Shown one piece after another: positions 32,699-41,428 of a stretch of DNA of 64,000 nucleotides (the first letter of the stretch is position 1; each line of letters begins with the position of its first letter). A program made the translations under genes and the position numbers. Origin of the DNA: UBA11986 sp031402435 (lineage in GTDB: Bacteria; Bacteroidota; Ignavibacteria; UBA10030; UBA6906); contig JANNSJ010000013.1 in NCBI GenBank assembly GCA_031402435.1, forward strand, positions 124,001 through 188,000, in the 5' to 3' direction. Below the pieces are notes generated by a model. The model made no database searches, was not told the origin of the DNA, and saw only the letters and a list, made by a program, of their open reading frames with translations.

Positions 32699-33730
32699 TC
32701 AGGAGTGATCCTGGTGACTCTTGCTGACAGATGGCTTCGCCAAACCCTCTTTCCAGACATCTGTTTGCCAGTCAATGGCAATCCTGAGCCCTTCTTCAAG
32801 TTTCATCAAAGGTGCAAAACCAAGAATCTTCCCGGCTTTGGTAATGTCCGGGATTCTCCGACGCACATCTTCGTACTTGCCCCCAAAAAATGTTGAGTAA
32901 GGAATGAAGTTCAATGGTGGCGCCCCCTGACCTTTCATCAATCCCCAAATAATCTCAGCAAGTTGTATGATCGTAATCTCTCTCATGTCGCCAATATTGA
33001 AAATGTCTCCGTCCGCTTTGTCGCTTTCCATGATGAGCATTGTTCCTTCAACCAGATCATCAACGTACGTGAACGACCGTGTCTGCAGCCCATCGCCATG
33101 GATTTCGATGGATGTGCCATTCAAAATGGCATCAATGAACACTGATTGTGGCCCGCCCCACCATGTTGTGTGTTGATTTGGGCCGTACCCGCCAAAGTAC
33201 CGTGCAATGGCAATGCGGGTCTTGTATTTCTCTGTATGGGCAAAGCACAAGTGCTCATCGTAGATTTTTGATACAGCATAGGCCCATCGTGCGATCCCCG
33301 ATTCTCCAAGAACGAGGTTGTGCGTCTCCGAGAATGGTACATCGGGATTTTTTCCGTAGACATCAGACGTTGAGGCGAACACCACTTTACAACCCGCGTG
33401 CCGCGCAAACTCCAGAACATTCTCTGTTCCCTTGAGGTTGATATGCAATGTGTCGAGCACATTCCCATAGCGGGGGATCTTGTACGCAGCCAGGTGAATC
33501 ACACAATCAACACTGGACACACCTTGAAAGGGTTCCGGTCGTGTGACGTCGGCCTGGATGAATTTGAATCCTGGATGCTGAAGGTAAGGAGCGATATTCC
33601 TCATGAAGCCGTTTGACAGGTTATCAATACCGACAACCTGATATCCACGGCTGATCAGCACGCGTAGAAGGTTTGACCCAATAAATCCTGCAACCCCTGT
33701 AACCAACACCCGCTTGTTATTTGACTTCAT
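32699..33730 (-). CDS. NAD-dependent nucleotide-sugar epimerase/dehydratase
   Basis: 343 aa extended short-chain dehydrogenase. GVAGFIGSNLL (NAD site) is near residue 12, DNLSNGF follows, and the catalytic Thr/Ser-Tyr-Lys set is in STSDVYGK and YAVSKIYDE. Late GDGLQTRSFTYVDDLVEG is typical of UDP-glucose 4-epimerase and CDP/UDP-sugar dehydratases. The exact substrate cannot be told. It is the first gene of the coupled run down to 27006. Confidence 0.88.
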   Translation of the reverse strand: MKSNNKRVLVTGVAGFIGSNLLRVLISRGYQVVGIDNLSNGFMRNIAPYLQHPGFKFIQADVTRPEPFQGVSSVDCVIHLAAYKIPRYGNVLDTLHINLKGTENVLEFARHAGCKVVFASTSDVYGKNPDVPFSETHNLVLGESGIARWAYAVSKIYDEHLCFAHTEKYKTRIAIARYFGGYGPNQHTTWWGGPQSVFIDAILNGTSIEIHGDGLQTRSFTYVDDLVEGTMLIMESDKADGDIFNIGDMREITIIQLAEIIWGLMKGQGAPPLNFIPYSTFFGGKYEDVRRRIPDITKAGKILGFAPLMKLEEGLRIAIDWQTDVWKEGLAKPSVSKSHQDHS

Positions 33731-33819
33731 CCATGGTCTCGCTACGTTGGCGAAAGATGTTTGTGGGTGTTATCATAGCCAATTGGGTTCTAAATTACAA
33801 CCCAACTGCGTGGCAGCAG

Positions 33820-35394
33820 TCACTGGGCACGTTTCTGCGCAAGGGGCAGAACGAGAAGATCGGGACGCGCAATACGCGGAGATGCCTTTGAGAGGAGCCA
33901 TGAAAACAGCGGGGTATGAGACCGGAAATTCTCAACATCGCCATCGAAGACCACAAGATAGTTGGCGCCCTCGGCTTGAAGGCTGTCTATCGTGTGCGGA
34001 GTGAGCCACGCCAATGCCTGGTACCAACCCTGCCTCTTGCTGAAATAGAACATCTGCGGCGGTGTATCAATCGTTCGTGGAGTTTTGCCATTACCGTAGG
34101 AAGTTGCCACAACGATCAATGAACCTTCCGGTGTTGCGCGTCGTACTTCTTCCGCGTGTGTTCGAATCCGCGCTTCGTTCTCAAGAACAGTGATTGGTAC
34201 ACGCACCGACCTGACGGCAACACCTACCACGCTCACTACCAGGAGCCCGCACACTACGGTGATCGCTGTGCGTTGTCGACCCGGCGGTAATGGCTGACGT
34301 AGACGGCCCATGCCTTCGAAGATGGAAAACACACCGACACTTCCGAGCACAGCAACTGCGGGCAGCCATGGCAGTTGATAATAAATCATATCCTTGTTTC
34401 CCTCTGCAATCAAGAGGGTATAGATCACGAGGGCAGCCGTCCATGTGTGTAGCACAAACGTAACCGGCTTGGTCGGGCGTTGGAACAACCCGAAGAGAAA
34501 GAATACAAACACCATCGGCGTGGAAACCGAAAGCAGTATTCGCTTTGTCATCAGCATATAAAACTCCGGACTCAGCAAGAGTTCAGAACGGGCAAACTTA
34601 TTGTAACCACCAGAGAGAATGCCAAATGTATTCCCGTATTCCACGTACAATGAATGCGAATGAACGTACCACAAGAGTACGGGGAGAAGAGCCAAAACGG
34701 CAAACAACCAGAAATGAACGCTCCGGAATATCCCCCTGCCAAGCTTCACGATAAACAACGTCAACAACGGAAGCCCGACGTAGAGCGCCGTGAGTTTGAG
34801 CAATGCTGCAAGAGCGGCGAGCAGTGCAGAGAGCACGAGATCGCGCATCTGGTCGGAGTCCGTCCAACGGAGCAAGAAGTGTACTGACAATATGGTACAG
34901 AGAATCAGTGCCGGCTCACCAAGGAGCGTTTGGCTGGCCAGAGAGAGTAGTGGAGAACACGCAGCAATCAAAGCCGCAACGAGACCCACAGCAGAGTCAC
35001 ACAACCTTCGAGTAAACAGATAGATGGCAACAACAACTCCAATACCACAGATAAAAGGAATAACCAATGCACAAGCGTCATGTACACCGAATACCCTGTA
35101 GAGCAACGCCGTGAGATATGGAATGATCGGAAACTCCATTTCAACGTACCCTGGTCCAGCTCCACCCCAATCTATTTGTGGATAAAAAAAGCGGAAGCCG
35201 TTGTTCAGGTAGTTCATGGCAATACTGGAGAGATCGGCTTGTCTCCAGCCGAGCGTAACAGTATCGAGATGGAACCATATGCCCGTCCTGGTCAGAAACG
35301 CGACAACAAGCAGGAATGGAATGTGGAAACGCCGCGAATCCAGCAATGTCATCTTGAATCGTCGAATGGGCGATATGTTTCGCTCAACAGGCAT
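33820..35394 (-). CDS. Membrane glycosyltransferase (PMT/ArnT-like, GT39/GT83 type)
   Basis: 524 aa with about ten transmembrane helices. The early loop DTVTLGWRQADLSSIAMNYL and the PQIDWGGAGPG stretch are in the place where polyprenyl-phosphate-sugar-dependent transferases carry their catalytic acidic residue. EMEFPIIPYL follows. The C-terminal 100 residues are outside the membrane (SLIVVATSYGNGKTPRT). It probably transfers a sugar from a polyprenyl phosphate to a lipid or protein acceptor outside the cytoplasmic membrane. It lies 89 nt upstream of the coupled glycan genes, same strand. Confidence 0.82.
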   Translation of the reverse strand: MPVERNISPIRRFKMTLLDSRRFHIPFLLVVAFLTRTGIWFHLDTVTLGWRQADLSSIAMNYLNNGFRFFYPQIDWGGAGPGYVEMEFPIIPYLTALLYRVFGVHDACALVIPFICGIGVVVAIYLFTRRLCDSAVGLVAALIAACSPLLSLASQTLLGEPALILCTILSVHFLLRWTDSDQMRDLVLSALLAALAALLKLTALYVGLPLLTLFIVKLGRGIFRSVHFWLFAVLALLPVLLWYVHSHSLYVEYGNTFGILSGGYNKFARSELLLSPEFYMLMTKRILLSVSTPMVFVFFLFGLFQRPTKPVTFVLHTWTAALVIYTLLIAEGNKDMIYYQLPWLPAVAVLGSVGVFSIFEGMGRLRQPLPPGRQRTAITVVCGLLVVSVVGVAVRSVRVPITVLENEARIRTHAEEVRRATPEGSLIVVATSYGNGKTPRTIDTPPQMFYFSKRQGWYQALAWLTPHTIDSLQAEGANYLVVFDGDVENFRSHTPLFSWLLSKASPRIARPDLLVLPLAQKRAQ

Positions 35395-35456
35395 GCGGAC
35401 AGCTAGTTTTGAGCAATTGATTTGTCATCAAAATTCACTAAGTTTGAACACCTACA

Positions 35457-36263
35457 ATGCCTTTGGAAAATCATACACATCATAGCAGATCGTTCATTGA
35501 ACGACTCGATCCACGCGTTAAATTCTCTTCTTCCATCCTTCTCGCAATTCAGATATTTGGCATTACCGGTGAGCTGCCTCTGATATCAGCATCTGTTGTG
35601 TTGATTGTCGCGAGCATCTCCGCACGGATCCCCTTCCAGGTGCTTCTCAAACGTCTCTTATCCGTCTCCGTATTCCTTCTCGTTATCCTCGGCCTCAATA
35701 TGTTCACCGTGAGTGGAGATGTCGTGTTCGAACTCTTTGGCATGTATGCCACTCGCGAGGGATTGTATCAAGGAGCGATACTCTCCATCCGGATTGTGCT
35801 CATGCTGATCGCCGCTACACTGGTTGTACGAACCACACCAATCTCTATAATGATTGATGGGATCGAGGCCACGCTCCGTCCCGTACGCAGGCGGCTGGGG
35901 GCAATCGTTCAGGTGCTGACCATTGCGCTGAGCTTTACGCCGATGCTGATTCAATCTGCGCGGCAAATCAAGAAGGCTCAGATTGCCCGCGGCGCTGAAC
36001 CGGACAAGAACGTAGCCCGCCAAATCCAATTTGCATTTTCTGCAGCGGTTCCATTGTTTGCAATGACCCTCCGATCCTCTGACCATCTCGCCCAGGCAAT
36101 GGAAGCCCGGTGCTATGATCCTATGGCTGAGAGATCATTATACAGTCGGTTAACCTTTACGTTACAGGATTGGCTCACCGGCGTCATGATACTCATGCAA
36201 TTTGTTCTCACGCTTGTCTTCAGAAGCGGAACCTCCAACCATTTTACCTGGATTCAAGTATAG
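35457..36263 (+). CDS. ecfT: ECF transporter transmembrane (T) component
   Basis: 268 aa. About five membrane helices and the two cytoplasmic coupling helices of EcfT. The first Ala-Arg motif is AQIARGAEPD and the second AMEARCYDP, ARC in place of ARG. The start RLDPRVKF is a family hallmark. EcfT joins two ATPases to a substrate-binding S component for vitamin or metal uptake. It points toward its ATPase genes and overlaps the end of one by 20 nt, an unusual split of an ECF operon onto two strands. Confidence 0.92.
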   Translation: MPLENHTHHSRSFIERLDPRVKFSSSILLAIQIFGITGELPLISASVVLIVASISARIPFQVLLKRLLSVSVFLLVILGLNMFTVSGDVVFELFGMYATREGLYQGAILSIRIVLMLIAATLVVRTTPISIMIDGIEATLRPVRRRLGAIVQVLTIALSFTPMLIQSARQIKKAQIARGAEPDKNVARQIQFAFSAAVPLFAMTLRSSDHLAQAMEARCYDPMAERSLYSRLTFTLQDWLTGVMILMQFVLTLVFRSGTSNHFTWIQV

Positions 36264-37071
36264 CCTTAGCTTCGCTGAACCTGTAGAACGCTGACGGCTC
36301 GCGACCCTCGTCTCTCATAATACGCACAATCTCCGGCACACCATACCCATGTGCTGACAACAGTGCGTCATTCACAAAGACTTCCTCCACAGCACCGTCT
36401 TCCAGAACACTTCCATTCCCCATGATGATGATTCTCGAAGCTGCCTCAGCAAGCACATCAACATCATGCGAAACGACAACAACCGTTACGCCCTCATGTT
36501 TCATCCGGCAAAGAAGGTTCAATACAATATCTACACCGGCGCCATCCAGCCCCACCGTCGGCTCGTCGAGCAACAGCGCATCCGGTTTCGTCATAAGCAA
36601 GGTTGCGAGCGCCACACGACGCGCCTCACCCATGCTCAGAGAAAATGGAGATCGATGCAAATAGCGGTCGGCATCAAGTCCAAGAACGTTCAACGCTTCG
36701 TGAGGAGCCATGTACGTTGCGCTCTCATACTCCCCAAAGTTGTTCCGGGCATAGAGCAACTCTCGTTCAACAGTTTCACAAAAGAATTGTTGTTCAGGAA
36801 ATTGAAAGGCAAATCCGATCCGGTTTCGCAGTCGAGAGATGAAACGGTTGTTTTGCCAGACGTTGGTCCCATCAATGGAAATCGATCCTTCATCCGGCGT
36901 CAACAATCCGGCCATACATTGAAGCAACGTCGTCTTCCCGGCGCCTTCGTGACCGAGAACGCCAACACACTCTCCCCGCTGGATGGAAAGAGTAAGACCA
37001 TTGAAGACTCTGTGGCGGGTCGAGTTCTTTGAATGATACGCAAAGCCAATACCGTGAAGATCAAACGTCAT
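36244..37071 (-). CDS. ECF transporter ATPase, EcfA2-like
   Basis: 275 aa ABC ATPase. Walker A LGHEGAGKTT near residues 39-48, Q-loop FQFPEQQFF, signature LSMGEARR in place of LSGGQ, Walker B LLLDEPTVGLD and H-loop SHDVD are all present. So this subunit has a full catalytic outfit. Its start overlaps the end of the sister ATPase by 4 nt. The 3' end overlaps ecfT on the opposite strand. Confidence 0.92.
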   Translation of the reverse strand: MTFDLHGIGFAYHSKNSTRHRVFNGLTLSIQRGECVGVLGHEGAGKTTLLQCMAGLLTPDEGSISIDGTNVWQNNRFISRLRNRIGFAFQFPEQQFFCETVERELLYARNNFGEYESATYMAPHEALNVLGLDADRYLHRSPFSLSMGEARRVALATLLMTKPDALLLDEPTVGLDGAGVDIVLNLLCRMKHEGVTVVVVSHDVDVLAEAASRIIIMGNGSVLEDGAVEEVFVNDALLSAHGYGVPEIVRIMRDEGREPSAFYRFSEAKAILESR

Positions 37072-37814
37072 ACGGCAACCTTTAATCGTTCTCTCATCGG
37101 AATGGGGACACCCAACTGCAGAAGGGTCGCACCGTGCCGGAACACGTGTTCAGGCGTATCGTCCATAACAATGTTGCCTTCATGCAGCACAACCAATCGC
37201 TCACCAAGTAGGGCTTCCGAGGGGTATTGCGTGATCTGAATAACTGCAATTTTGTGTTGACGGCGAAGCTCTGTCACCATGGCCATGATAGCCATACGCG
37301 ACTTCATTGCCAGGAGTGACGTCGCTTCATCAAGAAGAAGGTATGAGGGCTTGAGGATCATGACGGATGCAACAGCAAGACGCTGTCTCTCTCCCGCTGA
37401 GAGCGATGCGGGCGAATCGCCCCGCCGGTGTTCAAAGCCAAACACTTTGAGATACTCGCCGACACGTGCGTGCATTTCGTCAGGATTCATCCTGATGTTC
37501 TCAAGGCCAAACGCCAGTTCGCGCTCGATCGTTGCGGAAGTCATCTGGAGATTGGGATCCTGGAACACGAGTCCGACTTTACGCCTCATCTCGAATCTAC
37601 TCACGGGATCATCACTTCTTGCTCCATCCACAATGACCGTCCCTGTTGTGGGAATCAGAAGCCCGTTGAGACAACGGGCAAGCGTACTCTTGCCGGAACC
37701 GTTGGATCCCATGATGACGGTGAAACTGCCTTCCCCGATACTGAGATCAATGTGATTCAGTACATCATCCCGTGTGTGGGGATAGTGGTAGCAAAGATCC
37801 CGTACTTCAATCAT
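37068..37814 (-). CDS. ECF transporter ATPase, EcfA1-like, with altered D- and H-loops
   Basis: 248 aa from ATG 37814 (GGA 8 nt upstream, overlapping the ApbE stop). Walker A GSNGSGKST is at residues 36-44, Q-loop VFQDPNLQ, signature LSAGERQR and Walker B LLLDEATS. The D-loop SALD is replaced by SLLA, and the H-loop His of THxxxE is Gln196 (ITQYPSEA). The site completed by these residues should be weak, making an asymmetric ATPase pair with the intact partner. The 26 upstream codons of the open frame lie inside apbE and are rejected. Confidence 0.9.
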   Translation of the reverse strand: MIEVRDLCYHYPHTRDDVLNHIDLSIGEGSFTVIMGSNGSGKSTLARCLNGLLIPTTGTVIVDGARSDDPVSRFEMRRKVGLVFQDPNLQMTSATIERELAFGLENIRMNPDEMHARVGEYLKVFGFEHRRGDSPASLSAGERQRLAVASVMILKPSYLLLDEATSLLAMKSRMAIMAMVTELRRQHKIAVIQITQYPSEALLGERLVVLHEGNIVMDDTPEHVFRHGATLLQLGVPIPMRERLKVAV

Positions 37815-38862
37815 GAGATCCGGCCATGACGAAGCGGCGTCGAAATCCGGGCGTGAAATCAAGTGCAAGAGTGTCTGCTGATTCATACACAATCATCCCG
37901 TCAACACCGGGAGATTTCTTGATGAGTTCCATTCCTTTTTCGCGGCCAAGAAGAAACACAATCGTTGAAAGCGCATCAGCCCACGTTGCTTCCGGTGTAA
38001 CAAGTGTTACACTCACGATACCGCGCATCGGAAACCCCGTTGCAGGATCCAGAAGATGATGATATCGAATCCCGTTCTCAATAAAAAAACGTTCATAGTC
38101 CCCCGAAGTTGACACAGCCCCCGTCCCCATCCGAAAGCTCCCAAGATATTCTCCACTGCGGCGCGGATGTCGAATGGAGACATCCGCGGCAGTCGAATCC
38201 AACATTCGGGTTCCCTCCCAGTATATCCCCAATTTTCCCCCGATATCCACAATGAGTTCTTTGTATCCTGCCCGGCGAAGGAGTTGCACCGCGCGATCAA
38301 TTGCATATCCCTTCCCATACGCTCCGAGATCAATACCCATACCTCTGCGTGGAAGGTACACTTTATCACCTGCAATCGACACCAGATGATCGTCGATAAG
38401 GGGAAGCTTTGCTTGAATCTCCGCTTTCGAGGGAACATGCGGCGTCGCCCCCAGAAAATCCCAGACCTTCACCAGTGGTTTGATGGCAATATCAAATGCA
38501 CCGTTGGACATCTTGCCATAGTGCAAACCAAGGCGTACCAAAGCTATGAGTTCAGGCGAAGCTTGAACTGAATCGAGTCCTGCGAGGGCATTTATGCGTC
38601 CGACCTGGCTCGTATCACTGTAGTCGGTCGCCATTCCTTCCACACGTTTGATTTCAGCAAACGCGGAATCAATCCATGCGTTGGCTATGCCTCGATCCGT
38701 TCCCGCATCGTAGATCGAAACACCGACATACGTATTCATTGCTGTGCCTTGCCGGACGATTGGTGTCCCAGGGTCTTTCTCACATGAAAAGAAGAGAAGA
38801 AATGCAGGGAGAGAAAAGAGTAAGAAAATGACCGACATACTTCTGTTATCGGTTGGGTGCAT
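37807..38862 (-). CDS. apbE: FAD:protein FMN transferase (ApbE), lipoprotein
   Basis: 351 aa. Signal peptide with lipobox (LLFFSC), so it is anchored in the periplasm. Family blocks: VSIYDAG, RINALAGLDSV, GAFDIAIKPLV, GIDLGAYGKGYAID, TSGDYERFF and the DPATGFP motif, then TWADALSTI with metal-binding Asp. ApbE links FMN to Thr/Ser of exported redox proteins. No flavinylation target with the usual SGAT-type motif is coded in the window. It sits between the ECF ATPases and the NusG II gene, hinting at flavin supply to the periplasm. Confidence 0.93.
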   Translation of the reverse strand: MHPTDNRSMSVIFLLFSLPAFLLFFSCEKDPGTPIVRQGTAMNTYVGVSIYDAGTDRGIANAWIDSAFAEIKRVEGMATDYSDTSQVGRINALAGLDSVQASPELIALVRLGLHYGKMSNGAFDIAIKPLVKVWDFLGATPHVPSKAEIQAKLPLIDDHLVSIAGDKVYLPRRGMGIDLGAYGKGYAIDRAVQLLRRAGYKELIVDIGGKLGIYWEGTRMLDSTAADVSIRHPRRSGEYLGSFRMGTGAVSTSGDYERFFIENGIRYHHLLDPATGFPMRGIVSVTLVTPEATWADALSTIVFLLGREKGMELIKKSPGVDGMIVYESADTLALDFTPGFRRRFVMAGSHD

Positions 38863-38924
38863 AATCGTTTGGTGAGTTGTTAATCCATGAAATCGAATGG
38901 CACAATCAGATCATTGAAGATGGT

Positions 38925-39299
38925 CTAGCCCGTTGTTGCGCGTACCCCCTTCTGGTCTGCCGCGATGATTCGAACGAGGGCCTTGTTCGGTACGCAGACA
39001 ATCACTTCGCCGGAACGGGAACGCCATCCCGTTTTCACACAGATGTGATTCGGGCAATCAGCCTGAGTGATGGCAACCTTCAGCTCGCGAGTTTCAACGA
39101 TCAGTTCACCGTGGACACCCTTCACGGTGATGCGGTGTGTCTCGCTCAGCAACGCCTTGTGGACGGTCACCCCATCGACTTGAATCACAACCACGCTACC
39201 CTGCACCGCCACTACATTGGCAAAGACGTAGCTTGCCACAATCAGGCAGGCCGAAACAACCATCAATATCTTGTCAGCCGTTGTGATATACTGTCTCAT
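38925..39299 (-). CDS. Membrane-anchored NusG domain II protein
   Basis: 124 aa. One N-terminal transmembrane helix (LMVVSACLIVASYVFA) and an extracytoplasmic NusG domain II. The fold is marked by ITQADCPNHICVKTGW, SRSGEVIVCVPNKALV. Three Cys are kept. This small family is linked by gene order to ApbE and Gx-type membrane proteins; I recall that EetA of Listeria-type extracellular electron transfer loci contains such a domain. Function is unproven. It lies 62 nt from apbE and 73 nt from the Gx gene on the same strand. Confidence 0.82.
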   Translation of the reverse strand: MRQYITTADKILMVVSACLIVASYVFANVVAVQGSVVVIQVDGVTVHKALLSETHRITVKGVHGELIVETRELKVAITQADCPNHICVKTGWRSRSGEVIVCVPNKALVRIIAADQKGVRATTG

Positions 39300-39372
39300 T
39301 GTTCAAAACGCAAGATACTGAAAAACACGTGAACAAGAAAGTTGCTTATCAGCGACAGTCGGATCAGCAACA

Positions 39373-39888
39373 TCAGGAATACAGTCGCGTCGACTGGAGA
39401 AGCGGAAGCAAGCGGGAAGAGATCACACCGACCACAACGCCGCCAATGAACCCCGAGAGCAGCAACAGAGGAAGCAGAAAAAGGGCTGCAGTGTTTTGAA
39501 CATACAACAGAAGCACAAGAAGTAATTGCACCAGAACATGGGTAAACGAACCAATAAGGCTGATGCCTACCGGACTAAAAAGATCCTTGCGAACACTTCG
39601 GGCAAGCGCCATTGTTATTGCTGACGCAATGCCACCACATAATGCAAGCAAAAATCCCGGTGTCAGCAGTGAGCCAACAAGCATTGACCCGACAAGCACC
39701 CGAAGCACAACCACGATGAACATCTGTGGCGCCCCCAGTACCATCATTGCAACAACCGAGGAGATATTCGCAAAGCCAATTTTGAGAAATGGAAGCGGAG
39801 CAGGAATAAACGATTCAATAACGAACAGTGCAATACCCACGGCGGTGAGGAGCGCAACAGTGGTTACTTCACGAGTTGTCGAGAGCAT
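39373..39888 (-). CDS. Gx transporter / heptaprenyl diphosphate synthase component I family membrane protein
   Basis: 171 aa from ATG 39888; a 53-codon open extension lies in uppP and is rejected. About five transmembrane helices; blocks VALLTAVGIALFVIESFIP, PFLKIGFANI and LRVLVGSMLVGSLLTPGF identify the PF07456-type family. It is related in fold to ECF S components, so it could be the missing substrate-binding subunit for the ATPases and EcfT nearby. The older name is misleading, because no prenyltransferase motif is present. Uppermost partner is uppP, 16 nt upstream. Confidence 0.83.
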   Translation of the reverse strand: MLSTTREVTTVALLTAVGIALFVIESFIPAPLPFLKIGFANISSVVAMMVLGAPQMFIVVVLRVLVGSMLVGSLLTPGFLLALCGGIASAITMALARSVRKDLFSPVGISLIGSFTHVLVQLLLVLLLYVQNTAALFLLPLLLLSGFIGGVVVGVISSRLLPLLQSTRLYS

Positions 39889-39904
39889 GGATTCAATAGC
39901 CGAG

Positions 39905-40759
39905 TTACGGTTGAATGAGATCGAAACGAAGGAGCAGGATGAGTACGATACCCAGCACAATGCGGTACCATACAAAAAGCATCGTGGAGTTGCTCGCAAG
40001 GTACCTGAGAAGCCATGCAATCGCCGCGTAACCGGACACAGCGGCAACTACTGTCGCTATAATAAGGTTCCCATATCCCAACCGGGCCACTTCTCCGTTC
40101 ATCTTCAGAAGTTCATAGCCTCCGCTCGCCAGGATGGCAGGAATACTCAACAAGAATGAAAACCTCGCGGCTGATTCTCGAGTAAAGTTCAGGAAGAGTC
40201 CGGCCGTAATGGTTGTGCCGGACCGCGATGAGCCGGGAAGCAACGCCATTGCCTGCGCAAATCCAATGATGAGAGAGTCTTTCAATGTGAGGTCGCCGAT
40301 GGTCCGTACATGACGTGCAGTTTTTTCCGCCAACCACAATAATGCGGCCAGTACGATGAGGCTCGCAATAATGACAGACGTGCTCTTCGTAAACCACCCG
40401 TGGAGTTGTTTGCTGAACATCAGCCCGATGACCGCGACGGGAAGTGTGCCCACAACAACAAGCCACCCTGTTTTCGCATGTCCTGAAAGTGCTTGTGAAC
40501 GATTGCCAGTTATTCTCGATCGTATCTCGCTTATGACAGCAAAGATAATTGCTGACAGATCGCGAGAGAAGTAGAGAACCACGGCTGCAAGTGTCCCCAT
40601 TTGCATAATTGCCATAAACTCAGTCCACGCAGCCGAGTTGTTCGCGTCAATCAACCCCAGCAACTTCCCGGCAAGGGTCAGATGCGCAGTGCTACTGACA
40701 GGAATAAACTCAGTCAGTCCTTGCACCAGACCAAGAAGAATGGCATCCAGCGCGGTCAT
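39905..40759 (-). CDS. uppP: Undecaprenyl-diphosphatase UppP
   Basis: 284 aa, eight membrane helices. Both catalytic blocks are present: GLTEFIPVSSTAH near residues 14-26 and LPGSSRSGTTI with the conserved Ser/Arg. It removes a phosphate from undecaprenyl diphosphate after glycan transfer so the carrier can recycle; it also gives bacitracin resistance. It heads the minus-strand run uppP-Gx-NusG II-apbE-ecfA1-ecfA2. Its upstream region is shared with the receiver gene at 40933. Confidence 0.93.
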   Translation of the reverse strand: MTALDAILLGLVQGLTEFIPVSSTAHLTLAGKLLGLIDANNSAAWTEFMAIMQMGTLAAVVLYFSRDLSAIIFAVISEIRSRITGNRSQALSGHAKTGWLVVVGTLPVAVIGLMFSKQLHGWFTKSTSVIIASLIVLAALLWLAEKTARHVRTIGDLTLKDSLIIGFAQAMALLPGSSRSGTTITAGLFLNFTRESAARFSFLLSIPAILASGGYELLKMNGEVARLGYGNLIIATVVAAVSGYAAIAWLLRYLASNSTMLFVWYRIVLGIVLILLLRFDLIQP

Positions 40760-40876
40760 ATCAGGTCTTACCCGTCATTGTTGATAACGATCGAAATGAA
40801 CTTGTTAAGTTTTTCATCGACGATGCACACACATCGTTACATACAATCTCTGCGAAAGGTTCGCTAATCTTTTTCG

Positions 40877-40905
40877 TTGACAAGCCGATGGAGTGTTCAT
40901 ATATT
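40877..40905 (+). promoter_or_regulatory. Sigma70-like promoter of the receiver gene at 40933
   Basis: TTGACA (40877-40882), 17 nt, TATATT (40900-40905): five or six matches to consensus in each box. The predicted start is near 40912, giving a short leader. Confidence 0.7.
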
Positions 40906-40932
40906 TTTTCAGAATAAAACAGGCTAAACGTA

Positions 40933-41292
40933 ATGCGAAAACAAATTCTTGTTGTTGATGACGAACCCTTGTACCTCGAACTTATAACAGATGTGTTTGC
41001 AATTCAGGATATCAAGGTCCTCACCGCTCCAAACGGAAATGCAGCGCTCACACTCCTGACTACCTTCCATCCCGCACTCATCATTTCCGATTTTGACATG
41101 CCGGGAATGACCGGTTTGGAACTGCATTCCCGCTTGCTTCGGGATGATAAAACCAAGGCCATCCCGTTTGTTTTCATGACCGGATCAGCAAACCAGACAC
41201 TCCGTGAGTACACGAAACAACACGGGTTACGTCTGTTCAACAAAAACGACATCGTCAACAACCTCTCCCGGCTGTCGGCCGAGTTAAAGTAG
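40933..41292 (+). CDS. Single-domain response regulator (CheY-like)
   Basis: 119 aa, receiver domain only. Acidic DDE in VVDDEPLYL, phospho-Asp in ISDFDMPGMTG, Thr in FMTG and a Lys in FNKNDI. No output domain, so it works by protein contact or as a phosphate shuttle. It has its own strong promoter and no kinase next to it. It is unrelated by position to the ECF cluster on the other strand. Confidence 0.88.
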   Translation: MRKQILVVDDEPLYLELITDVFAIQDIKVLTAPNGNAALTLLTTFHPALIISDFDMPGMTGLELHSRLLRDDKTKAIPFVFMTGSANQTLREYTKQHGLRLFNKNDIVNNLSRLSAELK

Positions 41293-41359
41293 TCCTTCCA
41301 TAATCGCGAGATCGTGATTGTTGGTTGCCAATAACGTCAGGGACACTCCCGTACGCAAA

Positions 41360-41381
41360 AGCCCCCGTTTGTGTGGGGGCT
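41360..41381 (-). terminator. Intrinsic terminator of the T9SS gene at 41429
   Basis: AGCCCCC (41360-41366) pairs with GGGGGCT (41375-41381) around an 8-nt loop. On the minus strand the stem is followed by TTTTG. It lies 47 nt beyond the stop codon. Confidence 0.8.
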
Positions 41382-41428
41382 CGAAACCCAACATCAGAAC
41401 ACCTTCGAACAACATGATTCCAATCATG

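Noticed and set aside
34545..34887. Open frames on the plus strand within the membrane glycosyltransferase gene
   Set aside because: Highly basic low-quality translations opposite a well-supported membrane protein; antisense shadows.
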